Assembly (NCBI GenBank): GCA_002345675.1
Contig: DDWL01000066.1
Span: 175,094 to 239,093 of the forward strand
Source of the DNA: Bacteroidales bacterium UBA2287
Lineage (GTDB): Bacteria > Bacteroidota > Bacteroidia > Bacteroidales > Tenuifilaceae
Direction of reading: 5' to 3'
Length of the DNA stretch: 64,000 nucleotides
Positions 45,500 to 53,704 of this stretch are shown here, in pieces; within the stretch, counting starts at the first letter, position 1; each line of letters starts with the position of its first letter. A program made the translations under genes and the position numbers. Below the pieces are notes generated by a model. It did not search any database. It saw nothing but the letters and a program-made list of their open reading frames with translations, and had not been told where the DNA came from.

Positions 45500-45868
45500 A
45501 TGGAACTAAAACCGATTAAAACAGAGATAGATTACAAGGTTGCACTGAAAAGATTGGAAGAGATTTTTGATGCAAAACTTGGTTCGCTAGAAAGTGATGA
45601 ACTTGAAATACTTGGATTAATGGTTGACGATTATGAAAACAAACATTATCCAATTGATGCACCAGACCCGATTGAAGCGATTAAGATACGAATGGAGGAA
45701 ATGCACTTAAAACAAGTAGACTTGATTCCAGAGATTGGTGGAAAAAGTAGAGTTTCTGAAATCCTTAATCGTAAACGTAGATTGACTGTTGAAATGATTA
45801 GAAAACTGGCAATTCGTTTGAATCTGTCTTCGAATTTATTGATAAAAGATTATCAACTAATTCGATAG
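45500..45868 (+). CDS. higA: HigA-type antitoxin with HTH
   Basis: 122 residues from the ATG at 45500, which has AAAAGGTGAT just upstream; an in-frame ATG at 45452 would overlap higB. The long N-terminal helical part typical of this HigA class (ALKRLEEIF, ELEILGLMVDDYE) is followed by an HTH (LKQVDLIPEIGGKSRVSEILN, LTVEMIRKLAIRLNL). It should neutralise HigB and repress the operon. Confidence 0.92.
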   Translation: MELKPIKTEIDYKVALKRLEEIFDAKLGSLESDELEILGLMVDDYENKHYPIDAPDPIEAIKIRMEEMHLKQVDLIPEIGGKSRVSEILNRKRRLTVEMIRKLAIRLNLSSNLLIKDYQLIR

Positions 45869-46424
45869 GTGCATTTTGCTAACATGTGGCGTGTTCTACG
45901 CTGTTTGTCAGTTTGTTATAGAGTAATCGCTCCACCCCGATTCCCGATAATTATCCATAGCCGTCAGGCTAATATTAAAAAACACTATTATCAATTGTTT
46001 TAACCTGCCCCAGCGGGGCTATATGTTTATAGTAAATATTTATCAAAGCATCGAAGCTCCATAGGAGCGCTCTGTGAATAGTTGTTTAGCTTCCCAGTTA
46101 ATTCAAAGTTGTTCCATTTAAACAACGTTCGGCGGCATTCCCGATTCCCGATAACTATCGGGATATCGGGAATGCCGCCGTCAGTCTATTATAAGCAGGC
46201 TGTGCCTGCGAACATTGCCTGTTAAAGGCAAAAAAGTAACACGAAAAGCAGGCAAGAGCCTGCTAAGATATATTCGACTGAGGCACAGCCTCAGCCAGAC
46301 TGGGATTGCTTCGTTTGGCAAAAAACGCCAAGCTCGCAATGACGTGTTTATAGACAAACTCTAAATAAAAAATAAGGCAACAGTTCGCTTGAACCATTGC
46401 ACTCGTTATAAATGAATTTCAAAT
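45869..46424. repeat. Gene-free repeat-rich stretch
   Basis: 556 bp without a gene. It holds a CCCCGATTCCCGATAATTAT...CCGTCAG copy (45935-45968), a CCTGCCCCAGCGGGGC run, a large nested hairpin (46131-46179), CAGGC-rich short dyads (46196-46275), and a run GGGATTGCTTCGTTTGGC...CGCAATGACG (46301-46345) that resembles widely dispersed repeats. Probably an old landing zone of palindromic repeats. Confidence 0.65.
46131..46179. repeat. Large nested palindrome
   Basis: Arms GGCGGCATTCCCGAT (46131-46145) and ATCGGGAATGCCGCC (46165-46179) enclose a second near-palindrome TCCCGATAACTATCGGGA. No T-tract, so it is not an obvious terminator. Confidence 0.85.
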
Positions 46425-46940
46425 TTAGAAAACCCTTTTTGCTAGTTTAACTAATTCGTTATTAATTCGTAACGAATGCTTTTCGGCGTATGAAGCGTTT
46501 ATTTCAAAATGTATTCGACCATTGTCCTCAATAAAACTAATGGCTGCACCTTGACCTGCAGCACCTGGCTTGTCGGCAATAATTAAGGTACAGTTAACTC
46601 CTATTGCTGCTATTATCGACTGGAGGTCGCTTATTTTGTCGCGCGAAACAAAAACAATGTTTACCGATTTCACTTCGCTTACGCTCGAAAGTTTTTTTAC
46701 CTCAATGGTTTGGTTTATAACTTTTTTGCCTTGCAGCGAGTTTAGTTCCGATAGTATTTTTGGGTTATCGCATAAAACGCCAATAGTAAAGTTACCTTGC
46801 TTACCCATTGGGCACCACTCTACAAGGCGGGTAAGCTGAAGAACAAACGCTGTTTGAATTTTTTCAACTTGTGCTTTAACTGGATTTGCGAAAACGGCTA
46901 AGCCGATAAGAAAAATTGGGAATAAAATTTTTGTTTTCAT
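46425..46940 (-). CDS. YfiR/DUF4154-family periplasmic protein
   Basis: 171 residues. The signal peptide ends at FANPVKAQ. The YfiR-type domain is recognisable: KIQTAFVLQLTRLVEWCP, FTIGVLCDNPKIL, VNIVFVSRDKI, TLIIADKPGAAGQGAAISFI, IHFEINASYAEKHSLRIN, LVKLAKRVF. In other bacteria YfiR-like proteins act in the periplasm on partner membrane signalling proteins. Here the neighbours are receptors and kinases. An unusually strong Shine-Dalgarno AAGGAGGAC sits 7 nt before the ATG. Confidence 0.88.
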   Translation of the reverse strand: MKTKILFPIFLIGLAVFANPVKAQVEKIQTAFVLQLTRLVEWCPMGKQGNFTIGVLCDNPKILSELNSLQGKKVINQTIEVKKLSSVSEVKSVNIVFVSRDKISDLQSIIAAIGVNCTLIIADKPGAAGQGAAISFIEDNGRIHFEINASYAEKHSLRINNELVKLAKRVF

Positions 46941-47038
46941 TTTCTAGTCCTCCTTTTTTAAGTTGCTGGTTATAGTTTTGGTTCATTTATATGCTAATTA
47001 AAGCCCTATATAGTTTATGATTGCTATAAATATTATTG

Positions 47039-47046
47039 CAAACTTA
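47039..47046 (-). promoter_or_regulatory. Candidate -7 element TAAGTTTG for the YfiR-like gene
   Basis: Minus-strand match to TAnnTTTG, giving a ~90-nt leader. It lies directly downstream of the terminator hairpin at 47061-47110, as at 44908. Confidence 0.5.
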
Positions 47047-47060
47047 CAGCTACCAGCACC

Positions 47061-47110
47061 CAAAAAAAAGAGTGCCAGTACTCCTTTTACATTTAGGGTA
47101 CTGGCACTTA
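47061..47110 (-). terminator. Hairpin terminator, twin copy 2
   Basis: Perfect AGTGCCAGTAC (47071-47081) / GTACTGGCACT (47098-47108) stem, followed on the minus strand by CTTTTTTTT. It would end leftward transcription from the receiver gene at 47306-47674. Confidence 0.75.
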
Positions 47111-47134
47111 ATAATTTAGTTATGTGTTGCTAAG

Positions 47135-47243
47135 AAACTGTTTAAATATTAATAGAAAATCTTATTATAACAATTGCCACGCCCCGATAACTATCGGGGC
47201 GTGGCAATTGAAAATCAAAATATTAATTAAAACTTAAACAGTT
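47135..47243. repeat. GCCACG-hairpin element, copy E3 (complete)
   Basis: 109 bp with ends AAACTGTTTAAAT and AACTTAAACAGTT (inverted) and a central perfect hairpin GCCACGCCCCGAT...ATCGGGGCGTGGC. Partner copy at 47838-47938; between them lies one receiver gene. Confidence 0.85.
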
Positions 47244-47305
47244 GCTAAATACTAGAAGAATTAGCCCCGAAATAGAGTTACTCTTAATTTTTTTCAAATA
47301 ACGAT

Positions 47306-47674
47306 CTACTTACTATTAAGCAGCGACTTAATTTTATTTTCAAGATCGATACTGTTGAAAGGCTTGGTTATGTAATCGTTGGCTCCAAAGCTAAGGGCGC
47401 GTTCAATACTTTCCATGTCGTGCCTTGCCGAAACAATAAGCACAAGCGAACTATTGTTTTTTTCTTTCTTCTTTTTAAGAAAATCGTAGCCATCCATAAC
47501 TGGCATCATGAGGTCGAGAATTATTAGGTCGAAGTTTTCTTTTTCAATTGCCTCAAGTCCTTCTGCTCCATTATGAGCATTAGCAACACTGTAGCCCCAG
47601 TCGGCCAAAAGCGATTCCATTAGAATTTGGTTAAAGTAAATGTCTTCAACCAGTAATATTCTATAAGTTGGCAT
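47306..47674 (-). CDS. Stand-alone receiver (CheY-like) response regulator
   Basis: 122 residues, receiver only: YRILLVED (acidic pocket), phospho-Asp54 (IILDLMMPVMDG), IVSARHD (switch Ser), ITKPFN (conserved Lys). Likely acts with one of the nearby hybrid kinases or with CheA. It is a single-gene unit with its own promoter (47709) and a hairpin terminator (47061-47110), and is flanked on both sides by complete GCCACG-hairpin elements. Confidence 0.92.
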   Translation of the reverse strand: MPTYRILLVEDIYFNQILMESLLADWGYSVANAHNGAEGLEAIEKENFDLIILDLMMPVMDGYDFLKKKKEKNNSSLVLIVSARHDMESIERALSFGANDYITKPFNSIDLENKIKSLLNSK

Positions 47675-47708
47675 AAGCAGGTGCTTTAGCGTTGTTAGTA
47701 TTTGCGCG

Positions 47709-47716
47709 CAAAGATA
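47709..47716 (-). promoter_or_regulatory. Candidate -7 element TATCTTTG for the receiver gene
   Basis: Minus-strand match to TAnnTTTG, leader ~28 nt to the ATG at 47674. Confidence 0.55.
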
Positions 47717-47740
47717 TTGCTATTTTATTTTTAATAATTT

Positions 47741-47754
47741 AGGTAGAACTACCT
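47741..47754. promoter_or_regulatory. Palindromic operator candidate AGGTAGAACTACCT
   Basis: Perfect AGGTAG/CTACCT dyad with a 2-bp centre, centred about 45 bp upstream of the start point predicted from the -7 element at 47709, a position typical for activators. Related to the two AGGTGTAATTACCT sites at 45047 and 45072. Confidence 0.5.
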
Positions 47755-47837
47755 GGTTTTCGCCTTACTACAAATAAGTTTTAAAAAACGAACAAATATA
47801 AATCCATAGATGTTAAGCTTCAAATAGCAAGTCTAAT

Positions 47838-47938
47838 AAACTGTTTAAATTTTAAAAGTATATTTTTATTAAAACAGTTGCCACGCCCCGATAACTATCG
47901 TGGCGTGGCAATAAAAATAAACAAAATTTAAACAGTTT
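47838..47938. repeat. GCCACG-hairpin element, copy E4 (complete)
   Basis: 101 bp with ends AAACTGTTTAAATTTT and AAATTTAAACAGTTT and core GCCACGCCCCGATAACTATC...GGCGTGGC. Its right end touches the stop codon (47938-47940) of the LuxR-type regulator gene. Confidence 0.85.
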
Positions 47939-48939
47939 CATATTTCGACAATCCTATTTTTTACTGCCCACATGGCTAGTGCAACGGCATTTTTTGTTTC
48001 GGTTTTACCAAAAAGTCGTGCTCTATGGCCTTCAACGGTTCGCTCGCTTAAAAAAAGTTTATCGGCAATTTCAATGTTCGAATACCCTTGGCAAACAAGT
48101 TTTAGTACTTCAATTTCTCTTTCCGATAGTTTAACAAACGGTTGAACTTTGCCTTTGTTGTTTGCTTGGTTTTTGTTACTACTACAACTTGCTTCGTCTT
48201 TAGTAATGTCGTCTTCGCTTATTGTGCAAATAATTCTGTTTTCGCCTTTAAACACTGCTTGGCTTCCCTTCAGGTTTAATTTTTTTTCAGTTTTATCCTT
48301 AGTAATTGTAGTTACCGTAAACTCAAATGTTTTTTTAATGCCATCCTTGCATTGCTCTAAAATTTTAAGAATTTGAGCAAGCGAATCCTTATGAACGATA
48401 TTTGTTAACGAATTGCCAATTAGCTCGTTGTGGTTGTATCCAGTAAGCGTAGTAAACGATGCGTTAACGTACTCAAATGTGTCGCGATTTAGTACAAAGG
48501 CTCCAGTATGTGTGTTCTTAAAGAGAACATTAAACTTTTCGTCGTGCTGTTCAATAATTTTCCGACTGTGGCTAATTCGTCTATTAATCACCTCAAGGAG
48601 CTGTGCCATTTCGAATGGCTTTGTAATGTAGTCGTTTGCCCCTAAGTGCAATCCAGTCAGTATGTCTTCTTTCGACGATTTTGCCGACAGAAAAATAAAT
48701 GGTATTACCGATGTGGTTGTTACCTGCTGAAGCATATTAAAAACTTCGTACCCCGAAAGCCCAGGCATATTTATGTCGCAAATAATGGCATTGGGTTGGT
48801 ACTGTATGGCAAGCTGAATGCCTGTTGCCCCATTGCCAGCGGCGAAAACATCGAAACCTTCGACCACTAAAAATTCCTTGGTCGTTTCCCTAAGGTCGTT
48901 GTCGTCTTCAATTAGCAGTATTTTTATTAAGTCTTCCAT
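47938..48939 (-). CDS. Receiver-PAS-LuxR response regulator
   Basis: 333 residues. Receiver ~6-125 with phospho-Asp55 (IICDINMPGLSG) and TKPFEM; PAS ~135-245 (LFKNTHTGAFVLNRDTFEYVN); C-terminal LuxR/NarL-type HTH ~265-330 (LSEREIEVLKLVCQGYSNIEIADKLF, RTVEGHRARLFGKT). A PAS between receiver and HTH is an uncommon arrangement that adds a second input. It starts 23 bp after the PAS kinase gene and should be its cognate regulator. A natural candidate for binding the AGGT-dyads nearby (inference). Confidence 0.93.
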   Translation of the reverse strand: MEDLIKILLIEDDNDLRETTKEFLVVEGFDVFAAGNGATGIQLAIQYQPNAIICDINMPGLSGYEVFNMLQQVTTTSVIPFIFLSAKSSKEDILTGLHLGANDYITKPFEMAQLLEVINRRISHSRKIIEQHDEKFNVLFKNTHTGAFVLNRDTFEYVNASFTTLTGYNHNELIGNSLTNIVHKDSLAQILKILEQCKDGIKKTFEFTVTTITKDKTEKKLNLKGSQAVFKGENRIICTISEDDITKDEASCSSNKNQANNKGKVQPFVKLSEREIEVLKLVCQGYSNIEIADKLFLSERTVEGHRARLFGKTETKNAVALAMWAVKNRIVEI

Positions 48940-48962
48940 TTATTCCAGAGATGTTAGAAAAA

Positions 48963-51683
48963 CTATTCGTTAAAATTCAATGGAATTGTGCAGGTAATTT
49001 CGGTTCCCATTGTTGGTTCGCTAATTACCTCAACGGTTCCATTATGTAATTCGACACATTTTTTAACAATGCTTAGCCCCAGCCCTGTGCCAGCAATTTG
49101 GCTCACATTTGATGCCCTAAAGTATGGGTCGAAAAGGTACTGAAATTCTTCGGCAGGAATTCCAATTCCCATATCCTTAACCTTCATTAGTATGCTGGTT
49201 CTTTTATTTAAGATGGTAACCGTAATTGGTGTTTTTTGGGGCGAATACTTAACGGCATTGCTAATAAGGTTTCCAATAATATGCTGTAGTAAGTTTTTGT
49301 CTACATGTACATTTTGCCGTTTGCCTTTTTTAACCTTTACTTCAACATAAGGTAATATAAGATACGATTGCTGATCGATTAGCTCGTCGAATAGATCATA
49401 AATATCAACTTCGCTTGGCAAAAACTGAAGCCTCCCACTTTGATCCTTGCTAATTAACGATACTTCGTTGAGCAGCGCAACAAGGCGTTTAACGGCATTG
49501 CTCATGCGATTTAGGCTCGACTCTGAATTTTCGAAATTTTGATCGTGTAAATACTTTTCGAGTAGCTGAATGTTTAACGAAATATTTGTTAGTGGAGTCC
49601 TGAATTCGTGCGAAACGGTAGCAATAAATTGTGTTTTTAAACGGTTAAGCTCTTGCTCCTTTGCTAAAGCAATATCAATTTCGTTACGAGCCTTTATTTG
49701 GTTAGTAATGTCGCGAGCATTAATAACATAGCCATTAATAGAAGGTTCGCTTAGCAGGTTTGTTATTACAAATTCGTAAATTCTAAAAGTGCCATTGGCA
49801 TGCTTTACTTTAACTTCAAGAGTTTTTTTGTCGTAAAACTTTTTGTCGAGTAACTCAAGTAAAAGTAGTTTGTCGTCGCTACTCAAAAAGTCGAGAATGT
49901 TGACCTTTGTCGTCGATTTAATTGTGTACCCAAGTTCGCGCATAATTGATGGACTAAAGTAAAGCCCAATTCCTTGGGAATCAATTATAATAATAAGATC
50001 CGTAGCGTTTTCAATCATGCTTCGAAACCTGTTTTCGCTATACGTAAGCATGTCTTCCATTAACTTTCGGTCGGTAATGTCAATTACAACCCCGTCGATA
50101 AAGCCATAGTTAGGAAAAATTTGAGCGTAGTTAACAATCCAAACATTCTTTTCGTCACTTGTTTTTAGTGAATGCTCGTAAACAAGAATTTTTTTCTTTT
50201 TAAGTTGAGTTAGAAATACCTCCCTGTCGTTTTCGTTCAAATAGTGTAAAGTTAAGGAGCGGCCAATAATTTCGGAAGGATTTTTATATCCTAAAATTCG
50301 GGCGTACTGAACATTGCAGTCGAGTACAATTCCCGATACAATTTCGGTTCGGTAAAATCCCACCAGCGCATTGTTAAACATCGAACGGTAACGCTCCTCG
50401 CTTTCAATTAGCTTTTGCTGAGTAATTTGAAAATTTGTTATGTCTTGGTAAACTTCAAGTATAAACTTCTTTTTTTCCAATGTTATAACCTCGCCGCTGT
50501 ATTGTACAAACCTTGCATGACCTTCCTTTGAGGCCATTAGCATTTCCAAATCTTTTAGCACCTTTTGCTGTAGAAGTTGGGCAAGGGTTTCGGAGTATTT
50601 AGCTGGACTACAATGAATTTTCAACTCTTCAATTTTGCAATTTACTACCTCGCGCTGTTTAAAGTTGAAGGTTTTTAAAAAGCTTTCGTTTACTTCGAAA
50701 ATCTCCAGTGTATCGAGGTGGCGCAAAATCATGCCGTTTGGGTTCGATTGAAATAGGCGGAAAAACAATTCTTCCGACTGGCGAAGTTCCTCCTCGGTTT
50801 TTTTGCCCTTCTTAATGTTCTCAATTAACGATTTGTTTATTCGAATTAAATCGTTGGTTTGTCGTTTTACTTCATCCGAAAGGTTTGCTCTCGATTGGCT
50901 AACTTCGCGTATTGCATGGTTCCGGTCCGAAACGTCGACAAGGGCAAAAAGAATTTTTGGCTGCTTATCGTCGTTAACATACGAGTAGTGGAAGGCAACG
51001 TCTCTTTGCCCCAAATGCTTTGTGTTTACTGATAGTTCAAGTCCTGTGTAGTTTTTGTTAATAAAACTATCGATTGTAACCTTAAACTGATTTTCAGGTA
51101 AAACTGAAAATTCCGAAAGTTTTATGTGTGGTATACTGTTAGGTTCTATCCCCAAAAAGTCGATTGCCTGTAAATTGGCCTGAGTTATTGTTAAATCGTT
51201 TTGGTTTACAATAATTAATGGTAGCGTGTTCGACTGGAAAAGGCTTTCGAAAATATTTATTGTTTGGTTGTGTTGTGTTGTTTTTATTTCAGTGCTAGAA
51301 TGATTTTTTCCGTTCGTTAATAGCGGCATTTCGGAAAACTGATGCCAAGCAATAACTTTTTCGTTGGCAAGGGTTATGTTGGTTTGCTTAAGTTGACCAT
51401 TTAAGCAGAACTTTTTTTTAGAGGTATTTATGCAAATGTTAAATAGTTCGGAACTACCAGTGTTTTTTGCAATCTCAAATTGCTTTTTAAACATAGCCAA
51501 ATCGTTGTTGGCGAGTAACGTGTTAATACTTTTTCCAGTAGCTCTTTGCCAAATTAAGTTTGTTTCATTTGTATTGCCTGTTTTAATTGCTCCAACACAT
51601 TCGTAATCACAGTTAAATAGAACAATTAACTCAACGGAGCAACTTGTTAGGTCGGCATCGAAATTGGATAATGAATTAGTCAT
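48963..51683 (-). CDS. Multi-PAS sensor histidine kinase
   Basis: 906 residues, no membrane segment and no receiver. Four or five PAS domains (~20-130, 140-260, 305-425, 430-550, 555-670) lead to HisKA (phospho-His near 692 in TVSHEFRTPLTN) and HATPase_c (MGIGIPAEEF, GTGLGLSIVKKCVE). The phospho-acceptor is the adjacent receiver-PAS-LuxR protein, 23 bp downstream. A Shine-Dalgarno-like AGGAG precedes the ATG. A near-consensus -7 element TACCTTTA lies at 51724-51731 on the minus strand. Confidence 0.93.
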   Translation of the reverse strand: MTNSLSNFDADLTSCSVELIVLFNCDYECVGAIKTGNTNETNLIWQRATGKSINTLLANNDLAMFKKQFEIAKNTGSSELFNICINTSKKKFCLNGQLKQTNITLANEKVIAWHQFSEMPLLTNGKNHSSTEIKTTQHNQTINIFESLFQSNTLPLIIVNQNDLTITQANLQAIDFLGIEPNSIPHIKLSEFSVLPENQFKVTIDSFINKNYTGLELSVNTKHLGQRDVAFHYSYVNDDKQPKILFALVDVSDRNHAIREVSQSRANLSDEVKRQTNDLIRINKSLIENIKKGKKTEEELRQSEELFFRLFQSNPNGMILRHLDTLEIFEVNESFLKTFNFKQREVVNCKIEELKIHCSPAKYSETLAQLLQQKVLKDLEMLMASKEGHARFVQYSGEVITLEKKKFILEVYQDITNFQITQQKLIESEERYRSMFNNALVGFYRTEIVSGIVLDCNVQYARILGYKNPSEIIGRSLTLHYLNENDREVFLTQLKKKKILVYEHSLKTSDEKNVWIVNYAQIFPNYGFIDGVVIDITDRKLMEDMLTYSENRFRSMIENATDLIIIIDSQGIGLYFSPSIMRELGYTIKSTTKVNILDFLSSDDKLLLLELLDKKFYDKKTLEVKVKHANGTFRIYEFVITNLLSEPSINGYVINARDITNQIKARNEIDIALAKEQELNRLKTQFIATVSHEFRTPLTNISLNIQLLEKYLHDQNFENSESSLNRMSNAVKRLVALLNEVSLISKDQSGRLQFLPSEVDIYDLFDELIDQQSYLILPYVEVKVKKGKRQNVHVDKNLLQHIIGNLISNAVKYSPQKTPITVTILNKRTSILMKVKDMGIGIPAEEFQYLFDPYFRASNVSQIAGTGLGLSIVKKCVELHNGTVEVISEPTMGTEITCTIPLNFNE

Positions 51684-51723
51684 TTTACTAACTCCTGTTT
51701 TTTTAGTTAAAAACGAAGGGAGT

Positions 51724-51731
51724 TAAAGGTA
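51724..51731 (-). promoter_or_regulatory. Near-consensus -7 element TACCTTTA for the PAS kinase
   Basis: Seven of eight positions fit TAnnTTTG on the minus strand; leader ~34 nt. The remaining 51740-51960 stretch to the next gene is plain AT-rich DNA. Confidence 0.35.
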
Positions 51732-51964
51732 GTTAATTTATTGTTGCAAGTCCATAGTTCTCCGTTCAAAAATCATATTATTTAAATTAAAAATAATAGT
51801 GTAAATAATTGATAAATAGATTTATAATAGTGTTTGTTTAACTTTTTATGCGAATATAGATAGCTGATCGATATCACCCTTTTTTTTTAAGTTTAACTAA
51901 ATAGTTGTTCTAAAAATTACCAAAAATTGTCGTGGGCATTTTTACCACACTAAAATGTAATTTT

Positions 51965-53704
51965 ATGAGAATTAAGGACATTTCAATTGGAAAGAAACTC
52001 TCGCTTAGTTTCATAATCATTATTCTCTTTTCGGCTGCAATTATTGGCGCAACTTTAAAAACATTTTTCTGGGGAATGAGCTTTGCTGGCGACATTACGA
52101 TTCCCCGAAATATCGACACACATAAAAATGTGGCTAGGTTTGCCTTAATCGAGTTTATACGTAACGGATCCGAAGTGAAAAAGGACGAGGCTATTGCAGC
52201 CATCAACGAGTCGGAAAAAAACCTAAATATATTACTGGTTTCAAAGCAAAATTTCGTACTTAAACAGTTCGATAAACTAAAAATAGTTGAAGCTAACCTG
52301 CTGGTTTACAAAGAAAATCTTAGTGAACTATTTATGGTTGTAAACCAAAAGTTTCAATTTAATAACGATGTTAACAGGTGTCGAAACGAAATTCTTTCGG
52401 GTTTAAGTAACCAGTCGGGTAATGGCTGGGCCGATGCTAAGTATGGCATTACTAAAGCCTTTGTCGACGAGCAGGTTTCGAACAAATCGATTGAGGTTGG
52501 CAACCATAATGTTAGCTGGAATGCCAATAGTTACAGCAGTATCTCCGAATTTTTAAATGCTAACAATGCCAGTCTCGATGAGCAGTTTACAAAGTATTTA
52601 AATGCAACATCGCAGTTTATGGCTTCGGCTCAAAAGCAAAACGAATTAGTTAAGCAAATGGACGAGGCTTCAAACCGAATTTCTGTTATAATTCCCGATT
52701 TTGTTAAAGTATCAATGACCGAGTTACGCGAAGTTATTTTTGCAACCATTAAGGTAATACTTCTATTCCTTTTACTTACCGCCATTCTGGCTGTTTTGGT
52801 GTCGGTTATAATTACTCGTCAGGTTTCGGCTGGAATTAAGGCTGGAGTTCAAGTTGCCGAAGCAATTTCGGAGGGTAATGTTAAAATTAAAATTTCCGAC
52901 GACGACCTTAGCCGACAGGATGAGGTTGGCCAACTTTACCGATCGCTTCAGATTATGGCTACCAAACTTTCCGAAATTGTTGAGGTTATTGCCGAAGGTA
53001 GCCAAACAATTAAGGACAATGGCGAAGAACTCGAACAAGCTTCGCAAGCAGTTTCCGATGGCGTTAGCGTTCAGGCCAACTCGTCGCAGGAAATTGCAAC
53101 CTCAATGGGCGAAATTGCCGATTCAATTTCGCGAAACTCAACAACATCGAAAGAAACCGAAGCCATTGTCGCAAAAGCACTGGAAGGAATTAAGGTTGGG
53201 GGAGAAGCAACCGATAAAGCATCAATGCTTATGAGCTGCGTTTCCGAAATGATAAATATTGTTACCGATATTGCGTTTCAAACCAATATTTTGGCCCTCA
53301 ATGCAGCCGTCGAGGCTGCAAGGGCTGGCGAACATGGTCGTGGTTTTGCAGTGGTGGCTTCGGAAGTGCGAAAACTTGCCGAAAAGAGCCGAATTGCTGC
53401 CGATGAAATTATTGCCCTTTCGGCACAGGGTTTAACTGTTGTTCAACTGGCTAACCAAAGGTTAAGCAAGGTTCTTCCCGATATAACCCGAACGGTTGAG
53501 TTGGTTCAGGAAATTGCCGCAGCAGGGCAGGAGCAGGAGCAAGTTACAGCACAAATTAAAGAGTCGTTAAGGCAATTGAACCAAATTGTGCACGAAAATG
53601 CTTCAACATCGAAGGCAATGGCAAGTAACACAACCCAATTGTCTAATCAGGCCGACAGAATTTACGATGTGGTTGGCTTCTTTAAAATCGATGGGCGAAA
53701 CTAG
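51965..53704 (+). CDS. Methyl-accepting chemotaxis protein
   Basis: 579 residues from the ATG at 51965; a GTG 33 bp upstream adds only 11 unlikely residues. Membrane segment ~12-32, helical periplasmic sensor (~35-255), second membrane segment (VILLFLLLTAILAVLVSVII), HAMP (~285-340) and a signalling domain with tip FQTNILALNAAVEAARAGE. Short C-terminus ending in FFKIDGRN. Convergent with the next receptor gene: the stop codons share the palindrome CTAG. Confidence 0.94.
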   Translation: MRIKDISIGKKLSLSFIIIILFSAAIIGATLKTFFWGMSFAGDITIPRNIDTHKNVARFALIEFIRNGSEVKKDEAIAAINESEKNLNILLVSKQNFVLKQFDKLKIVEANLLVYKENLSELFMVVNQKFQFNNDVNRCRNEILSGLSNQSGNGWADAKYGITKAFVDEQVSNKSIEVGNHNVSWNANSYSSISEFLNANNASLDEQFTKYLNATSQFMASAQKQNELVKQMDEASNRISVIIPDFVKVSMTELREVIFATIKVILLFLLLTAILAVLVSVIITRQVSAGIKAGVQVAEAISEGNVKIKISDDDLSRQDEVGQLYRSLQIMATKLSEIVEVIAEGSQTIKDNGEELEQASQAVSDGVSVQANSSQEIATSMGEIADSISRNSTTSKETEAIVAKALEGIKVGGEATDKASMLMSCVSEMINIVTDIAFQTNILALNAAVEAARAGEHGRGFAVVASEVRKLAEKSRIAADEIIALSAQGLTVVQLANQRLSKVLPDITRTVELVQEIAAAGQEQEQVTAQIKESLRQLNQIVHENASTSKAMASNTTQLSNQADRIYDVVGFFKIDGRN

